Origin: Runella slithyformis DSM 19594
GTDB taxonomy: Bacteria; Bacteroidota; Bacteroidia; Cytophagales; Spirosomataceae
Assembly (NCBI RefSeq): GCF_000218895.1
Contig: NC_015704.1
Location: forward strand, 29,528-93,527
Direction of reading: 5' to 3'
DNA length: 64,000 bases
The notes beneath the pieces are model-generated. The model searched no databases, was not told the origin of the DNA, and was given only the letters and a program-made list of their open reading frames with translations. Positions 1 to 10,150 of the stretch are shown piece after piece (positions within the stretch are counted from its first letter, which is position 1; each line of letters opens with the position of its first letter). The translations under genes were made by a program, and so were the position numbers.

Positions 1-1
1 T

Positions 2-1789
2 TTCGTTAATGCTTGGAAACAAGCCCGCTACCGAAAAGCTAACATGGATACCCTTGTGGCATTGAGTACAGGCATCGCTTATATGTTTAGCATTTTCAAT
101 ACTTTAAATCCCGATTTTTGGCATAGTCTTGGCTTGCATGCTCACGTATATTACGAAGCGGCGGCTGTGGTGATTGTGTTTATCATGCTGGGTAAACTAT
201 TGGAAGAACGAGCCAAAGCCAACACCTCCTCTGCCATCAAAAAGCTTATGGGGTTGCAACCCCGCACGGTTTGGGTCATTGAAAACGGCGAAGAGCGAGA
301 AATTCCTATCAGTGAAGTACGGGTGGGCGACCGAATCATAGTGAAGCCAGGCGATAAAATAGCCGTGGACGGAAAAGTGCTTTCGGGAGTTTCCTTTGTG
401 GACGAAAGTACGCTTTCAGGTGAACCGATTCCAGTCGAAAAAAGTAAAGGGCATAAATTGTATGCTGGTACGGTTAATCAGCAAGGTAGTTTTCGATTTC
501 TTGCTGAGAAAGTAGGTAGCGAAACACTGTTAGCCCAGATTATCAGTATGGTGCAACACGCACAAGGAAGCAAAGCTCCTATCCAAAAACTCACAGATAA
601 AATTGCGGGTATTTTTGTGCCAGTGGTGATAGGTATTGCTTTGATTACACTATTGGTTTGGACTATATTGGGTGGAGATAATGCCGCTACTCAGGGACTT
701 TTAGCCGCTGTTACGGTATTGGTCATTGCCTGCCCCTGTGCGTTGGGTTTGGCCACGCCTACGGCCATTATGGTGGGGGTAGGCAAAGGGGCTGAAAACG
801 GAATTTTGATAAAAGATGCTGAAAGCTTAGAATTGGCACACCGCATCAATGCCGTGATCTTAGACAAAACAGGAACAATTACAGAAGGCAAACCAACGGT
901 AAGTAACAGTATTTGGACAATAGGCAGTCCGTTGCTAAAAGAAATTGCCTACTCAATAGAGAGTCAATCCTCTCATCCATTAGCCGAAGCTGTTGTCGAA
1001 CACATGAAGTTGGAAGGTGTAAAAACTGTCCCTGTACAACACTTTGAGAGCATAACTGGTAAAGGTGTAAAAGCACTTGTAGAGGGTGAAACATACTACA
1101 TGGGTAGCCCTGTTTGGATGAATGAACTCGGTATTCTTTCGCATGATTTACCTATTATTCAGTGGCAATCGGAGGCCAAAACGGTAATTGTTTTTGCCGA
1201 CAAGCGGCAAATTTTGGCGGTATTTGGCATTACTGACCCCATAAAATCTACCTCATTGCAAGCCGTTGAGTCACTTCAATCAGCAGGAATAGAGGTGTTT
1301 ATGCTCACGGGGGACAACGTTTTTACGGCTCAGAAAGTAGCTGAATCAGTAGGTATTCAGCATTTCAAAGCACAAGTATTACCCTCCGATAAAGCAGCTT
1401 TTGTAGCAGAATTACAACAACAAGGCAAGATAGTAGCCATGGTTGGCGATGGTATCAACGACTCTCATGCCCTTGCCCAAGCAGATGTGAGTATCGCCAT
1501 GGGAAAAGGCTCTGACATTGCTATGGACGTGGCCAAAATGACGCTAATTTCGAGCGATTTGCGGAAAATTTCCCAAGCCATTCGACTTTCTAAATGGACC
1601 GTAGCGGCCATTCATCAAAACCTCTTTTGGGCGTTCATTTACAACCTCATCGGCATACCACTGGCAGCAGGGGTGTTGTATCCCGTCAATGGCTTTCTGC
1701 TCAATCCAATGATTGCAGGTGCAGCCATGGCGTTGAGTTCGGTATCGGTTGTAGCGAACAGCCTGCGCCTAAAAAGTAAAAAACTGTAA
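2..1789 (+). CDS. copA: Copper-translocating P1B-type ATPase (5'-truncated by window edge)
   Basis: Cytoplasmic-membrane ATPase exporting Cu(I). The reading frame is open to the window edge, and the residues before the first in-window ATG (position 44) read FVNAWKQARYRKANMDTLVA, a conserved CopA membrane-helix segment, so the true start and any N-terminal HMA domains lie upstream. Visible signatures in order: actuator motif GEP, membrane metal site CPCALGLATP, phosphorylation site DKTGTITEGK, nucleotide-binding SHPLAEA, hinge GDGIND and two C-terminal helices. The CPC motif with this context is the Cu/Ag (P1B-1) type. It is followed 24 bp downstream by a CopZ-like chaperone on the same strand, which suggests co-transcription. 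The family call is firm; only the N-terminus is missing. Confidence 0.95.
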   Translation, partial: FVNAWKQARYRKANMDTLVALSTGIAYMFSIFNTLNPDFWHSLGLHAHVYYEAAAVVIVFIMLGKLLEERAKANTSSAIKKLMGLQPRTVWVIENGEEREIPISEVRVGDRIIVKPGDKIAVDGKVLSGVSFVDESTLSGEPIPVEKSKGHKLYAGTVNQQGSFRFLAEKVGSETLLAQIISMVQHAQGSKAPIQKLTDKIAGIFVPVVIGIALITLLVWTILGGDNAATQGLLAAVTVLVIACPCALGLATPTAIMVGVGKGAENGILIKDAESLELAHRINAVILDKTGTITEGKPTVSNSIWTIGSPLLKEIAYSIESQSSHPLAEAVVEHMKLEGVKTVPVQHFESITGKGVKALVEGETYYMGSPVWMNELGILSHDLPIIQWQSEAKTVIVFADKRQILAVFGITDPIKSTSLQAVESLQSAGIEVFMLTGDNVFTAQKVAESVGIQHFKAQVLPSDKAAFVAELQQQGKIVAMVGDGINDSHALAQADVSIAMGKGSDIAMDVAKMTLISSDLRKISQAIRLSKWTVAAIHQNLFWAFIYNLIGIPLAAGVLYPVNGFLLNPMIAGAAMALSSVSVVANSLRLKSKKL

Positions 1790-1813
1790 CCAATTTTTAA
1801 TCAATCAATACCA

Positions 1814-2023
1814 ATGGAAACCTTGCATTTCAAAACCAATATCAACTGTGGCGGTTGTGTAGCCAAAGTAACGCCATTTCTGAACCAATTGGAAGAAATA
1901 GAAAACTGGAAAGTAGATACCATCAATCCAGACAAAATCTTGACCGTCTCGGGCGAAGAACTTAGCTGTGAACTTATTCAACAGAAGGTGGTGCAGGCTG
2001 GATTTATGATTGAACAGGTTTAA
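1814..2023 (+). CDS. copZ: CopZ-like heavy-metal-associated (HMA) chaperone
   Basis: A 69-residue single HMA domain, the usual length of a free copper chaperone. The metal-binding site is NCGGC near residues 11-15, on the loop before the first helix. It begins 24 bp after the copper ATPase stop on the same strand, so it probably shuttles Cu(I) to that pump in the cytosol. The usual Met before the CxxC (MxCxxC) is replaced by Asn-Cys-Gly-Gly-Cys, a mild departure. It is convergent with the metallopeptidase gene that ends at 2045, only 21 bp away. Confidence 0.88.
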   Translation: METLHFKTNINCGGCVAKVTPFLNQLEEIENWKVDTINPDKILTVSGEELSCELIQQKVVQAGFMIEQV

Positions 2024-2044
2024 TCTCGGCTAATATAGACTGAC

Positions 2045-2719
2045 TCAAAAGTCCACTTCCAACACTTGCCCGTGCCTTTTGAGCCAGTCTTTGGCTTTTT
2101 GGTAGTGAGGGACTTGAATCGAAAGGATATTCCAAAAGCGAGCCGTGTGGTTGTTTTCGAGTAGGTGTGCCAATTCGTGCGCTACCAAATAATGAACTAC
2201 GTAGAGAGGAGCTTTGATAATACGCCAATTGAAAATAATATTGTTATTGGGTGTACAAGAACCCCAACGGTACTTCATTTCTGAGGTCTTACACTCGTTG
2301 TATGCTACGCCCAAACTATTGGCGTATTGCTTGGCCAATGGCTCAATGATTTGTAAGGCTTGCGTCAAATACCACGCTTTGAAAAGTACATTAGCTTGGG
2401 CTTGGTTATGCCTCGAAATCCTGAACCGTTGCTCAAATTCAATTCCTTCAATGGCATCCTCTACCACCCAAAGCTGGTAGTTCTTGCCCAAATACATGAG
2501 TGTCTCGCCCGAGACAAACTCTTTCGTTTCGGCAACCAAAGGATATTTTTGGGCATGGTTGAGTTTCTCTTGAAGCCACTCCCGCTTCGATTGTACCAAA
2601 GCGTCTATTTTCTCGACCGACAAATGTGAAGGGGCTCGCACCACCACCTTACGGTCCCGCTCTACGGTAATGTTGAGGGTTTTGCGATTGCTGTATTTGA
2701 TTTCGTATTCTACCTGCAT
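2045..2719 (-). CDS. DUF45/YgjP-like metallopeptidase of the type I RM operon
   Basis: A 224-residue protein with the zinc-peptidase motif HELAHLLE and a following His in NNHTARFW, plus the WGSC signature, all typical of the YgjP/DUF45 (SprT/M48-like) group. It starts in a TAATG overlap of one base with the hsdR stop, so translation is coupled to the restriction subunit. Families of this type often accompany type I restriction operons; a role in protein turnover or control of the restriction complex is an inference. No signal peptide is visible, so it should be cytoplasmic. The start is fixed by the overlap. Confidence 0.85.
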   Translation of the reverse strand: MQVEYEIKYSNRKTLNITVERDRKVVVRAPSHLSVEKIDALVQSKREWLQEKLNHAQKYPLVAETKEFVSGETLMYLGKNYQLWVVEDAIEGIEFEQRFRISRHNQAQANVLFKAWYLTQALQIIEPLAKQYANSLGVAYNECKTSEMKYRWGSCTPNNNIIFNWRIIKAPLYVVHYLVAHELAHLLENNHTARFWNILSIQVPHYQKAKDWLKRHGQVLEVDF

Positions 2720-5700
2720 TAGTCACGTACAATTTTGAAATGTTCGGTCTTGGCCAACTCCATGATTCTTGAAATCAATGCCATGCGTTTCGTTACAATC
2801 TGGGGCAGATGCACAAACTCTGGCGATAGCAATAACTTTTGCAGTTCGGCTTTTAGTTTATTTTGGGCAGGTACGCTGTCCCAAAAACCTGTTAGCTTGA
2901 TTTCATTAACTACCAACTGAAATACGTGCTGGGTGAGGTTTACGTTTTGAGCTATTTCGTCTTCGGTTAGGTCTCGGTTATCAAACAATTCTGCTTTAAA
3001 GATACGAAAAAAAGGCATCTGCCGCTTGCGGTCTAAGCCGTAGGTGGCTTCTTTTTCTCGGCTCCTGATTTTCTCCCGCAGTTTTTCCAATTCTTCATAA
3101 ATCTGCTTCCAGTTGCCTCTGAAATTCTTCAAAATCTCCTCTATGGCCTGTGCAAACGACGCAAATAGCTCAGGGTCTTCGTCGAGGTTGATGTCAATGT
3201 AATGGCGAATAGCGTGTTCTACTTCGGCAGCTTTGGTCTTGTCCCTTTTGCGAGTCTGTACGTGCTGCTGGAAGTCGTCGGCCATAATGGAAATGGGAGC
3301 GACCGACTGGTCTATACCTTTGGACACCAAATACTCGTCGGCAATAGTCCGCAGTTTGTTCGGAATGCCCTTCATGCTAAACCGTTGGTCTCGAAAGTGC
3401 TTGTTAGCCAAGACATTGATTTCGGTAAACGATTGCCAGTCTTTGAAAAAGTCTAAGGCTTCTTTGCGGGGAAGTACATTGTTGAAACAGGTAGTGAGTT
3501 GGTTGTAGCGTTTGATGTACTCAAAACGAATGTCTTCGTCGTAAAACAAATCAAAAAACGCATCCGAATCAGTCAGGTCTTCCAGCCCGTACTGCTTCAA
3601 AAACGACCATATATCAGCGTGTGCTTGTATCAAAGCGGCAAGTTCGGCGGCATCGTTCGAAAGACAACCCAAAATTTCATGCTGTTCTTTATCAGTATAA
3701 TCATCCAGTGCTCGTTTGAGATGATGCCCTACACCCACAAAATCCACCACAAAACCTTTGTCTTTGCCTGCTGGCCCTACCCGATTGACCCTTGCGATGG
3801 TTTGGAGCAGGTTGTGGGCAATGATGACTCGGTCCAAGTACAACACCTGCTCAATAGGCGCATCAAAGCCCGTCAGAAGCATATTGTTCACTACAACAAG
3901 ACCTACGTTGCCATTGAGGGTTTGGTCGTCGTCGTCAGTTTTATCAAAAGGTAGTTTAAACCGCTTGATGCTTCTTTTGTGGTAGTCGGCGTTGGCGAAG
4001 GCTTTGAGGTGGGGCGGGTCATTGTGTCCGCTCGAAATCACTACGGCGCACTCCACCTGAGCCAATTGATGGGTGTTGATGTGGGTGGGGTTATGTGCTT
4101 TCAAGGCTGTCACTTGGGCTTTTAGTGCCTCTTCCAAGGCGGCTTTGTAGCGCACGGCGGCCTCTCGTGAGTTGGCCACGACTTGCGCTTTGAACCCATT
4201 GGGAAACACCTGCGTGCTGTAATGCTCCACCATTTTTTTTGCTTTTTCCCGAATGGTATTGACATTCTCTAAATAGGCATCACGGGAGCCAAAGCCCAAA
4301 ATCTGCAACCGTTCGGTAAGGTTGTAGTCGCTGAATACATCGGCAAACTTGCCGTCCATGCCTTGCTTGTCTTCTACTTCGGCGTTGTGGGTAAAACCCT
4401 CATAGACAATTTCGAGCGTTACGCCGTCGTCTATGGCTTGGCGCATGGTGTATTTGTCTATGTAGTCTTTGTATTTCTTTTCGGTTTTGGCAGTGGGTGT
4501 TCCCGTAAAACCGATGGTGGTGGCGTTGGGTAATGCTCGGTCGAGGTTGGCTGCCAGCAGGGAGTATTGCGAGCGGTGGGCTTCGTCGGTCATTACCAAA
4601 ATTTGGGTGCTGCGGTTGAGTTCGGGAAAAAGCTCCAAACCTTCCAGTTCTCCGTTTTCCTGAAACTTATGAATCATGGCCATTACCAAATCGGAGTTGT
4701 CGGTGCGGAGTAATTCTTTCAGACTCTTGCCGTTGGGTGTGGCTTTGGGATTGATAAAGTGCGCCGTTTTTAGTTCAAACCCAATGCTTTGGCCTGTTTC
4801 ACCGAGTTGCTCTTCTAACTGGCTACGGTCGGTTATGAACACAATCTTCCAGGGCATTAGTTCGGGGCGGAGTTTCATTTCTCGTACCATAAACATCATC
4901 GTGAGCGACTTGCCTGACCCTTGCGTGTGCCAGATGATGCCACCCCGCTCTATGGGATTTTTGCCATCCAACAACCGCTTGGTGGCCAGTTTGACGGCTC
5001 TAAACTGCTGATACCGCCCAACGACCTTGATTTTGCGGCCTTTATCGTCGGTGGCAAAAACTGTGAATGCCCGCACAATATCTAAGAGGTTGCGGGGGGA
5101 GAGCATCCCCGCTACGAGTCGCTGTTGGTCGTTGGGCGACGACTGCCCGTGTGTGAGGTCGTTGAGACTGAGGGGATAGGGGTCGGTCCAGCGGTAAAAA
5201 TGCTTTTCGATGTGGGTAGTGATGGTGCCAAACTTGGCCTCAGTGCGACAGGTGGCTATCACAAACTGATTGTAGTGAAATAACGCAGCGTTGCCCTCTC
5301 CTGTGTAGCCTCGCTGCTCAGAGTAGCGCATGAGCTGGTCTATGGCTTCGGGGAGAGGTTCTTTGGCTTTGCTCGATTTGGCCTCTATTATCACCCACGG
5401 CAGGCCATTCACAAACAGCACAATATCAGGGATGATGTGATGGTCGGTGCCTGGGATGCTCACCTTAAACTGCGAAATAGCCGTAAAAATGTTGTTTTGC
5501 AGGTGGTCGAAATCTATGTAGCGCACCGTGGGGCTGCGCTCGCCCGTTTGCTCGTTGTGGCTAACGGTGGTGTTTTCGAGGAGATAATGCAGAACCTGTT
5601 GGTTATTTTCGAGGAGGCTATTGCGGTCAAATGTGCTGATTCGGCGGGTCAGTTCTTCTATCTGCCCATCGGTGAGAAAGGGGTTGATTTGCCGCAAGGC

Positions 5701-5919
5701 TTGCTGTAACTTGGGGAGCAAAATGACCTCGGCAAACGACCGCCGATAGCTCTGTTCGGGCTGCTGTTGCATGGGTAGCTCAATGACCTCGTTGGTGCCG
5801 CCCTGCCAGCCTAAGCCCCGTAGCTGCTCCATAAGGGGCTGCTCTACGTGGCTGCGCTCGTCGAGTTTGAGGCTCTGCCCCAAACTGCCTCGGTATTGGT
5901 TGTCGTTGCTGAGTATCAT
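2719..5919 (-). CDS. hsdR: Type I restriction endonuclease subunit R
   Basis: A 1066-residue restriction and translocation subunit. The N-terminal PD-(D/E)XK nuclease is visible as PDIVLFVNGLPWVIIEAK. Helicase motifs follow: Walker A HTQGSGKS, DEAH in VMTDEAHRSQ, the TGTP segment and motif VI in LLQTIARVNR. The C-terminal part is helical and probably binds HsdM. Length is normal for the family. It lies 8 bp downstream of hsdS and overlaps the following peptidase gene by one base, giving the order hsdM-hsdS-hsdR-peptidase. With HsdM and HsdS it would cut unmodified DNA at a distance from the recognition site. No disabling mutation is seen. Confidence 0.96.
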   Translation of the reverse strand: MILSNDNQYRGSLGQSLKLDERSHVEQPLMEQLRGLGWQGGTNEVIELPMQQQPEQSYRRSFAEVILLPKLQQALRQINPFLTDGQIEELTRRISTFDRNSLLENNQQVLHYLLENTTVSHNEQTGERSPTVRYIDFDHLQNNIFTAISQFKVSIPGTDHHIIPDIVLFVNGLPWVIIEAKSSKAKEPLPEAIDQLMRYSEQRGYTGEGNAALFHYNQFVIATCRTEAKFGTITTHIEKHFYRWTDPYPLSLNDLTHGQSSPNDQQRLVAGMLSPRNLLDIVRAFTVFATDDKGRKIKVVGRYQQFRAVKLATKRLLDGKNPIERGGIIWHTQGSGKSLTMMFMVREMKLRPELMPWKIVFITDRSQLEEQLGETGQSIGFELKTAHFINPKATPNGKSLKELLRTDNSDLVMAMIHKFQENGELEGLELFPELNRSTQILVMTDEAHRSQYSLLAANLDRALPNATTIGFTGTPTAKTEKKYKDYIDKYTMRQAIDDGVTLEIVYEGFTHNAEVEDKQGMDGKFADVFSDYNLTERLQILGFGSRDAYLENVNTIREKAKKMVEHYSTQVFPNGFKAQVVANSREAAVRYKAALEEALKAQVTALKAHNPTHINTHQLAQVECAVVISSGHNDPPHLKAFANADYHKRSIKRFKLPFDKTDDDDQTLNGNVGLVVVNNMLLTGFDAPIEQVLYLDRVIIAHNLLQTIARVNRVGPAGKDKGFVVDFVGVGHHLKRALDDYTDKEQHEILGCLSNDAAELAALIQAHADIWSFLKQYGLEDLTDSDAFFDLFYDEDIRFEYIKRYNQLTTCFNNVLPRKEALDFFKDWQSFTEINVLANKHFRDQRFSMKGIPNKLRTIADEYLVSKGIDQSVAPISIMADDFQQHVQTRKRDKTKAAEVEHAIRHYIDINLDEDPELFASFAQAIEEILKNFRGNWKQIYEELEKLREKIRSREKEATYGLDRKRQMPFFRIFKAELFDNRDLTEDEIAQNVNLTQHVFQLVVNEIKLTGFWDSVPAQNKLKAELQKLLLSPEFVHLPQIVTKRMALISRIMELAKTEHFKIVRD

Positions 5920-5927
5920 GGTGTATG

Positions 5928-7199
5928 TTATTTTTCTGCTGTTTGCCCGACCCGCACCCGCCCGCTCAATAAATCTTGCATCAACCCTGATTTGAGCGAT
6001 TTGAGTTTTTGGAGGTGTTTCTCCATCTCCAAAATGAGATTAGACTGGCGATGTATGGTTTCTAAAATACTAATTTGCTCCTCAATACATGGTTTTAAAA
6101 TGGGAAACTCGCTAAGTTGGTTTTTATTGATAGAGGCGAGATTGGTAGATTGTTTTGACGATAAAATAAAGAAAGACTTACCAAAACTTGACGAAGAAAA
6201 GAGGGACAAGAATTCGGGTAACATCGCTTTTTGATTTAATCTAACTTTGAAAACGTGGTTCTGATGAAGACAGTTAGGGATTTGACCCTGCCAAACAGAC
6301 CCTCTGCCGAGTTTATCAAAGTCACCTCCTTCATTCATTAATACATCGCCTATTTCGAGCTTATAGCGGGATAATTGGGCAATTGGCACTCTGACGTATT
6401 TTATATCTGATAAATCTAAATAACCATCTTGCACGTTGGCAACTCGTAAGTAAGGTAGTTCAATACTACCACTTTCTGCATATTCCTTTCCGAGGGTAAC
6501 GCCTGCCGTAATTTTGGCTAATTTACTTAGTTTCTCCACCCCCCACTCCACAGGAATTCTCCCAAGAGGGCTGTCTTTGAAGGCGTGGGTAGCTTCGTTG
6601 CGGATGCGTCCCTGCTCGTCTATACCACGGCTGAGGAGGTCTTGCATGAGGCCCGTTTTGAGGCGGTTGTATTTGGCAATAAGTGCCTCCGTTTGGGTAA
6701 TGGCCTCGTCTATCTTTGTCAGTATTGCCGCTATTTGCCGCTGCTCAATGAGGGATTGGGGGAGGGGAATTTCAAATTCTTTAATAGCTTTTTGCTGAAT
6801 GTTGGGAAGTCCTGAACCAACCCTTAAATCCATTATCAGATTTTGGCGACCTTTGAGGACTTGATAGAGAAATTTTTTATCTAAATTCTCCTTCAAGTCC
6901 AGCAATGTGTAACAATGACCACCACTCCAAAACTTAGTTTTAATGAAATTGACGTATCCGCAAGAATTCCCACCTTCACTAATGGTGATAGTGTTTTCAT
7001 GGGTATTCCATAAATCAGAATAGCCCGAAGGCTCAATACCTCCATTGATACATGGGAACACGCCCGCATCAGAAAGCTCAATTTTATTGAATTGAACCCC
7101 TTTTTTTATTTTACAAACAACCCCTAACCTGAAATTCATCCACCCTTCTGGCAGTTGGTTTTCGGTGGTTGGGATGGTGGTTAGTTCGGCTAATTCCAT
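5928..7199 (-). CDS. hsdS: Type I restriction-modification specificity subunit S
   Basis: A 423-residue DNA-recognition subunit with two target-recognition domains (roughly residues 18-150 and 215-375). Each is followed by a coiled-coil spacer ending in nearly the same sequence: KTGLMQDLLSRG near residue 185 and KSGLMQDLLSGR near the C-terminus. This pseudo-dyad is typical of full-length HsdS. It overlaps the hsdM end by 10 bases and ends 8 bp before the hsdR start. The target sequence cannot be read from the protein. Only one hsdS is present and no inverted partial copy was noticed nearby, so there is no sign of phase-variable shuffling. Confidence 0.94.
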   Translation of the reverse strand: MELAELTTIPTTENQLPEGWMNFRLGVVCKIKKGVQFNKIELSDAGVFPCINGGIEPSGYSDLWNTHENTITISEGGNSCGYVNFIKTKFWSGGHCYTLLDLKENLDKKFLYQVLKGRQNLIMDLRVGSGLPNIQQKAIKEFEIPLPQSLIEQRQIAAILTKIDEAITQTEALIAKYNRLKTGLMQDLLSRGIDEQGRIRNEATHAFKDSPLGRIPVEWGVEKLSKLAKITAGVTLGKEYAESGSIELPYLRVANVQDGYLDLSDIKYVRVPIAQLSRYKLEIGDVLMNEGGDFDKLGRGSVWQGQIPNCLHQNHVFKVRLNQKAMLPEFLSLFSSSSFGKSFFILSSKQSTNLASINKNQLSEFPILKPCIEEQISILETIHRQSNLILEMEKHLQKLKSLKSGLMQDLLSGRVRVGQTAEK

Positions 7200-10093
7200 T
7201 CGGTAAGGTAGTTGAGTTGGGTCAAAAACTGATGGAGTTCGGTGAGGGTCTGTTGGCGTTGGGTTTCGAGCCGTTGGGTCGAGGTGGCGTACTTGTGGTA
7301 GAGGTTTTCGTAGGCGGCTACCAAGGCCCGTTTTTCGGCGTTGAGGTAGCGTTGGAGTTGGGTATTGATGAGGTCAAAGTGCTTTTTGAGGATGAGTTTT
7401 TGGCTCTGCCCTGGGTTGATGATGCCACCAATCTCGGTCAGCAGTTGGTCTAAGCGGTGGAGCTTGGTTTGCAACAGGGTTTTGTCTTTGAGACGAATAG
7501 TATAGGGCTTACTCAGTTCTTTCCACGCTTTTTGGGCTTCCATCACCTGTGCCAGTTTAAGCAGAGCGTCGGCATCAGGGTCAGTGGCTTTGCGGAGCTC
7601 TTTTTCGAGGGTAGCAGTGGCTTTTTTGCGTTGTTCAAAGTCGGTAGCGTCGCCCAAATCGCCTTTAAACGGAGCAATGATTGTTTCGATTTCTTCGTCG
7701 AGTTCGTCCAATTCTTGTTGGGCGGCGTTGAGCAGGTTAAGCAAGTCGGCTTTTTCGTCGTCAGTACCGTAGCGTTTGAGCAACAGTTTGAGGGCCAAGT
7801 CGGTCTGTTTTTCTTTGAGCAAAGTTTTGCAATCCTTTACTTCGGTTTCGTAATACTTAATTTTGGCTTCGGCAGCTTGGTAAGGTTTGGCCGCATCGGA
7901 CTGTTTTTTCTCTTTGAGTAGATAATCTATTTGCATTTTGAGTTCGGCTTTGGCCAGTGTGGGCGTGGGCTTTACTTCGCCCTCCTCTTCGTCGGGTTCA
8001 AACTCCACCAGCGTAAGGGCTTCCTCTACGGCATCTTCGAGGTTGGTTTCATGTTCGGCTTGTTGGGCTTGCAAGGTTTCGATTTCGGCCTGCTCCTTCC
8101 CGAAAAACTCGTCAATTAGGTATTCGTCGGGGATGAGGCTCGCCTCCCAGCCGTTTTGCATGATGGTTTTGAGGTCGTACTTGATGTTGTCCCACCAATT
8201 GACAAACACTCCTGCTACCTGAAATTGATCCAAAATGCCCACGGGTACAAACTTCTCTTTGATGGTGTCCAACAACTCTTGGCGTACCTTCGGAAAATTA
8301 CTACCGCTGAGGGTCAGATACTGCCCGACGGGTTCGGCGACTGGGTAGGCGGGCGTGGGTTCGGGTGCCAGCATCGAGAAATCGTCTTTGGCCAACTGCC
8401 ACCAATTGGCTAAGTGCCAGCCGAGTGTCAGGAGGGTTTGCTCTACCTGCGGGTCGTTGTCAATAAGGGTTTTGATGGCGGCTTTGTTGTCGATGGCCCA
8501 GTCGTAGTATTGTTGGTTACGGTCGAGCCAGAATGGGCGATCATCAAACCTAAATTTGTGGCAGAGGCGTTGGCGGATGCACTCCACCTCGGCCACGGGT
8601 ACGCCTCCCACGAGGTGCGCACGCACGTCTTCGGGTTCGGGCGGGGGCGTGTTGTCCACGTACCGGCGGATGTTAAGGGTATAGTCGTTGGCGGCGATGG
8701 TTGCCACATCCACTAAGCGAGCGTACTGCGTCTCTTCGATTTTGTGCTGAAACACATAATCAATCTTTTCGATGTCTTCGGGGCGAAGGTTGTTCTGTTT
8801 TTTGCCCTCGGCGTAGTCTTTGTCGGCGTTGATAAAAAAGACCTTGTTTTTGAGATGGTCGGGTTTGCTTTTGTCAAACACCATCACGCAGGCAGGAATA
8901 CCCGTGCCGTAGAAAAGCTGCGGCGGCAGGCTGATGATGCCTTCGAGTACGTCGGCGTTGAGCATTTTTTCCCTAATTTCTTTCTCTTTGCCTCCCCGAA
9001 ACAGCACACCGTGCGGCATTACCACCACTACCTTGCCAGTGCGTTTGCAGCTTGCGAGCATGTGCTGCACAAACATCAGGTCGGCTTTTTTGCCCGTTTC
9101 GGGTGCAAAACCATAGCCAAAGCGGTTGGCGAATTGCATGGTGGCACGGTTGTAATTTTGCGAAAAAGGCGGGTTGGCAATTACTCGGTCAAACTGCATC
9201 AGTTGGCCGTCTTTGACGTTGAGCGGCTCGTCGAGCGTATCACCAAACTCAATGGTATAGCGGGTAATGTTGTGCAGAATGATGTTCATTTTGCAGATAG
9301 CCACCACGGTAGGGTCGTTTTCCTGTCCGAAGAGTTCGAGGTCATGAGCATTTTGGCCTTGTTCCTGTATGTACTGCTGTGATTGGATAAGCATCCCCCC
9401 CGACCCCGCCGTAGGGTCATAGATGGACATTCCTGCTTTGGGGCGCATGAGCTGAACCAACAGGCGCACCACTTGGTTGGGCGTATAAAACTGTCCACCT
9501 TTTTTGCCACTTTCGTCGGCAAAGTGTTTGAGCAGATATTCATAAGCTGCCCCGAGCAAGTCAGGAAACTCAAAGTTTTCGTTGATAAGCGCAGGAAAGG
9601 CGTTGAACTTGTCAATAATTTTCTTCAAGTCAGCATTTTTGACAATGGCCTTGCCATCCACCTCCTTGTTGAAGTTAATACGTCCCTTAAAAATCCCCGA
9701 GAGAGTATCAGCATTGGCCTCTTCGATGGCATCGAGAGCTTTATTGAGCATCTGCCCAATGTTGTTTTGGAGATGCTTAACGGGCGGGTACTGTACACCA
9801 TTTTCGTCGGTAAAGCCCTCGTGCCAACGGGCACGTTTGGGTACAAAAAACGTATCGCCGTAGGTGGTTTTTTCTTCGAGGATAATTTCTAAGGTCTCGG
9901 TGTCGAGGTGTTTGTAGTCATTTTTACGTAACAGCGCTCTTTTTTGGTCGAACACGTCCGACATCCGTTTGATAAAGAGCATTCCGAAAATGTATTCCTT
10001 GTACTCGGCAGCGTCCATTTTTCCCCTCAAATCGTCGGCCACATCCATGAGTAGCTTTTCGAGTTGGGAGAGTTTTATTTTTTCAGTTTTCAT
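7190..10093 (-). CDS. hsdM: Type I restriction-modification methyltransferase subunit M (long form)
   Basis: N6-adenine methyltransferase of 967 residues. Visible motifs: GQFYTP, SAM-binding DPTAGSGG and catalytic NPPF (IANPPFSQNY). Classical HsdM is about 500 residues; here the extra C-terminal half (about residues 500-967) is rich in Glu, Lys and Leu, with long predicted coiled coils. The ATG at 10093 is preferred over the in-frame TTG one codon earlier. A TAnnTTTG promoter box sits about 58 bp upstream. It is the first gene of the hsd operon and overlaps hsdS by 10 bases. The region looks more GC-rich than its surroundings (by eye), consistent with separate acquisition. Confidence 0.94.
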   Translation of the reverse strand: MKTEKIKLSQLEKLLMDVADDLRGKMDAAEYKEYIFGMLFIKRMSDVFDQKRALLRKNDYKHLDTETLEIILEEKTTYGDTFFVPKRARWHEGFTDENGVQYPPVKHLQNNIGQMLNKALDAIEEANADTLSGIFKGRINFNKEVDGKAIVKNADLKKIIDKFNAFPALINENFEFPDLLGAAYEYLLKHFADESGKKGGQFYTPNQVVRLLVQLMRPKAGMSIYDPTAGSGGMLIQSQQYIQEQGQNAHDLELFGQENDPTVVAICKMNIILHNITRYTIEFGDTLDEPLNVKDGQLMQFDRVIANPPFSQNYNRATMQFANRFGYGFAPETGKKADLMFVQHMLASCKRTGKVVVVMPHGVLFRGGKEKEIREKMLNADVLEGIISLPPQLFYGTGIPACVMVFDKSKPDHLKNKVFFINADKDYAEGKKQNNLRPEDIEKIDYVFQHKIEETQYARLVDVATIAANDYTLNIRRYVDNTPPPEPEDVRAHLVGGVPVAEVECIRQRLCHKFRFDDRPFWLDRNQQYYDWAIDNKAAIKTLIDNDPQVEQTLLTLGWHLANWWQLAKDDFSMLAPEPTPAYPVAEPVGQYLTLSGSNFPKVRQELLDTIKEKFVPVGILDQFQVAGVFVNWWDNIKYDLKTIMQNGWEASLIPDEYLIDEFFGKEQAEIETLQAQQAEHETNLEDAVEEALTLVEFEPDEEEGEVKPTPTLAKAELKMQIDYLLKEKKQSDAAKPYQAAEAKIKYYETEVKDCKTLLKEKQTDLALKLLLKRYGTDDEKADLLNLLNAAQQELDELDEEIETIIAPFKGDLGDATDFEQRKKATATLEKELRKATDPDADALLKLAQVMEAQKAWKELSKPYTIRLKDKTLLQTKLHRLDQLLTEIGGIINPGQSQKLILKKHFDLINTQLQRYLNAEKRALVAAYENLYHKYATSTQRLETQRQQTLTELHQFLTQLNYLTEWN

Positions 10094-10150
10094 CAATGAG
10101 GGTTGGTACCAGTGTAAAATGTAGGGCTATCTTGAATGGGATTCTGCCGC

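Noticed and set aside
3202..9892. Many plus-strand open frames of 60-212 codons opposite hsdM and hsdR
   Set aside because: They lie antisense to clear hsd genes in GC-richer DNA, have no domain, no ribosome site and no neighbours, and are explained by codon bias of the real genes.
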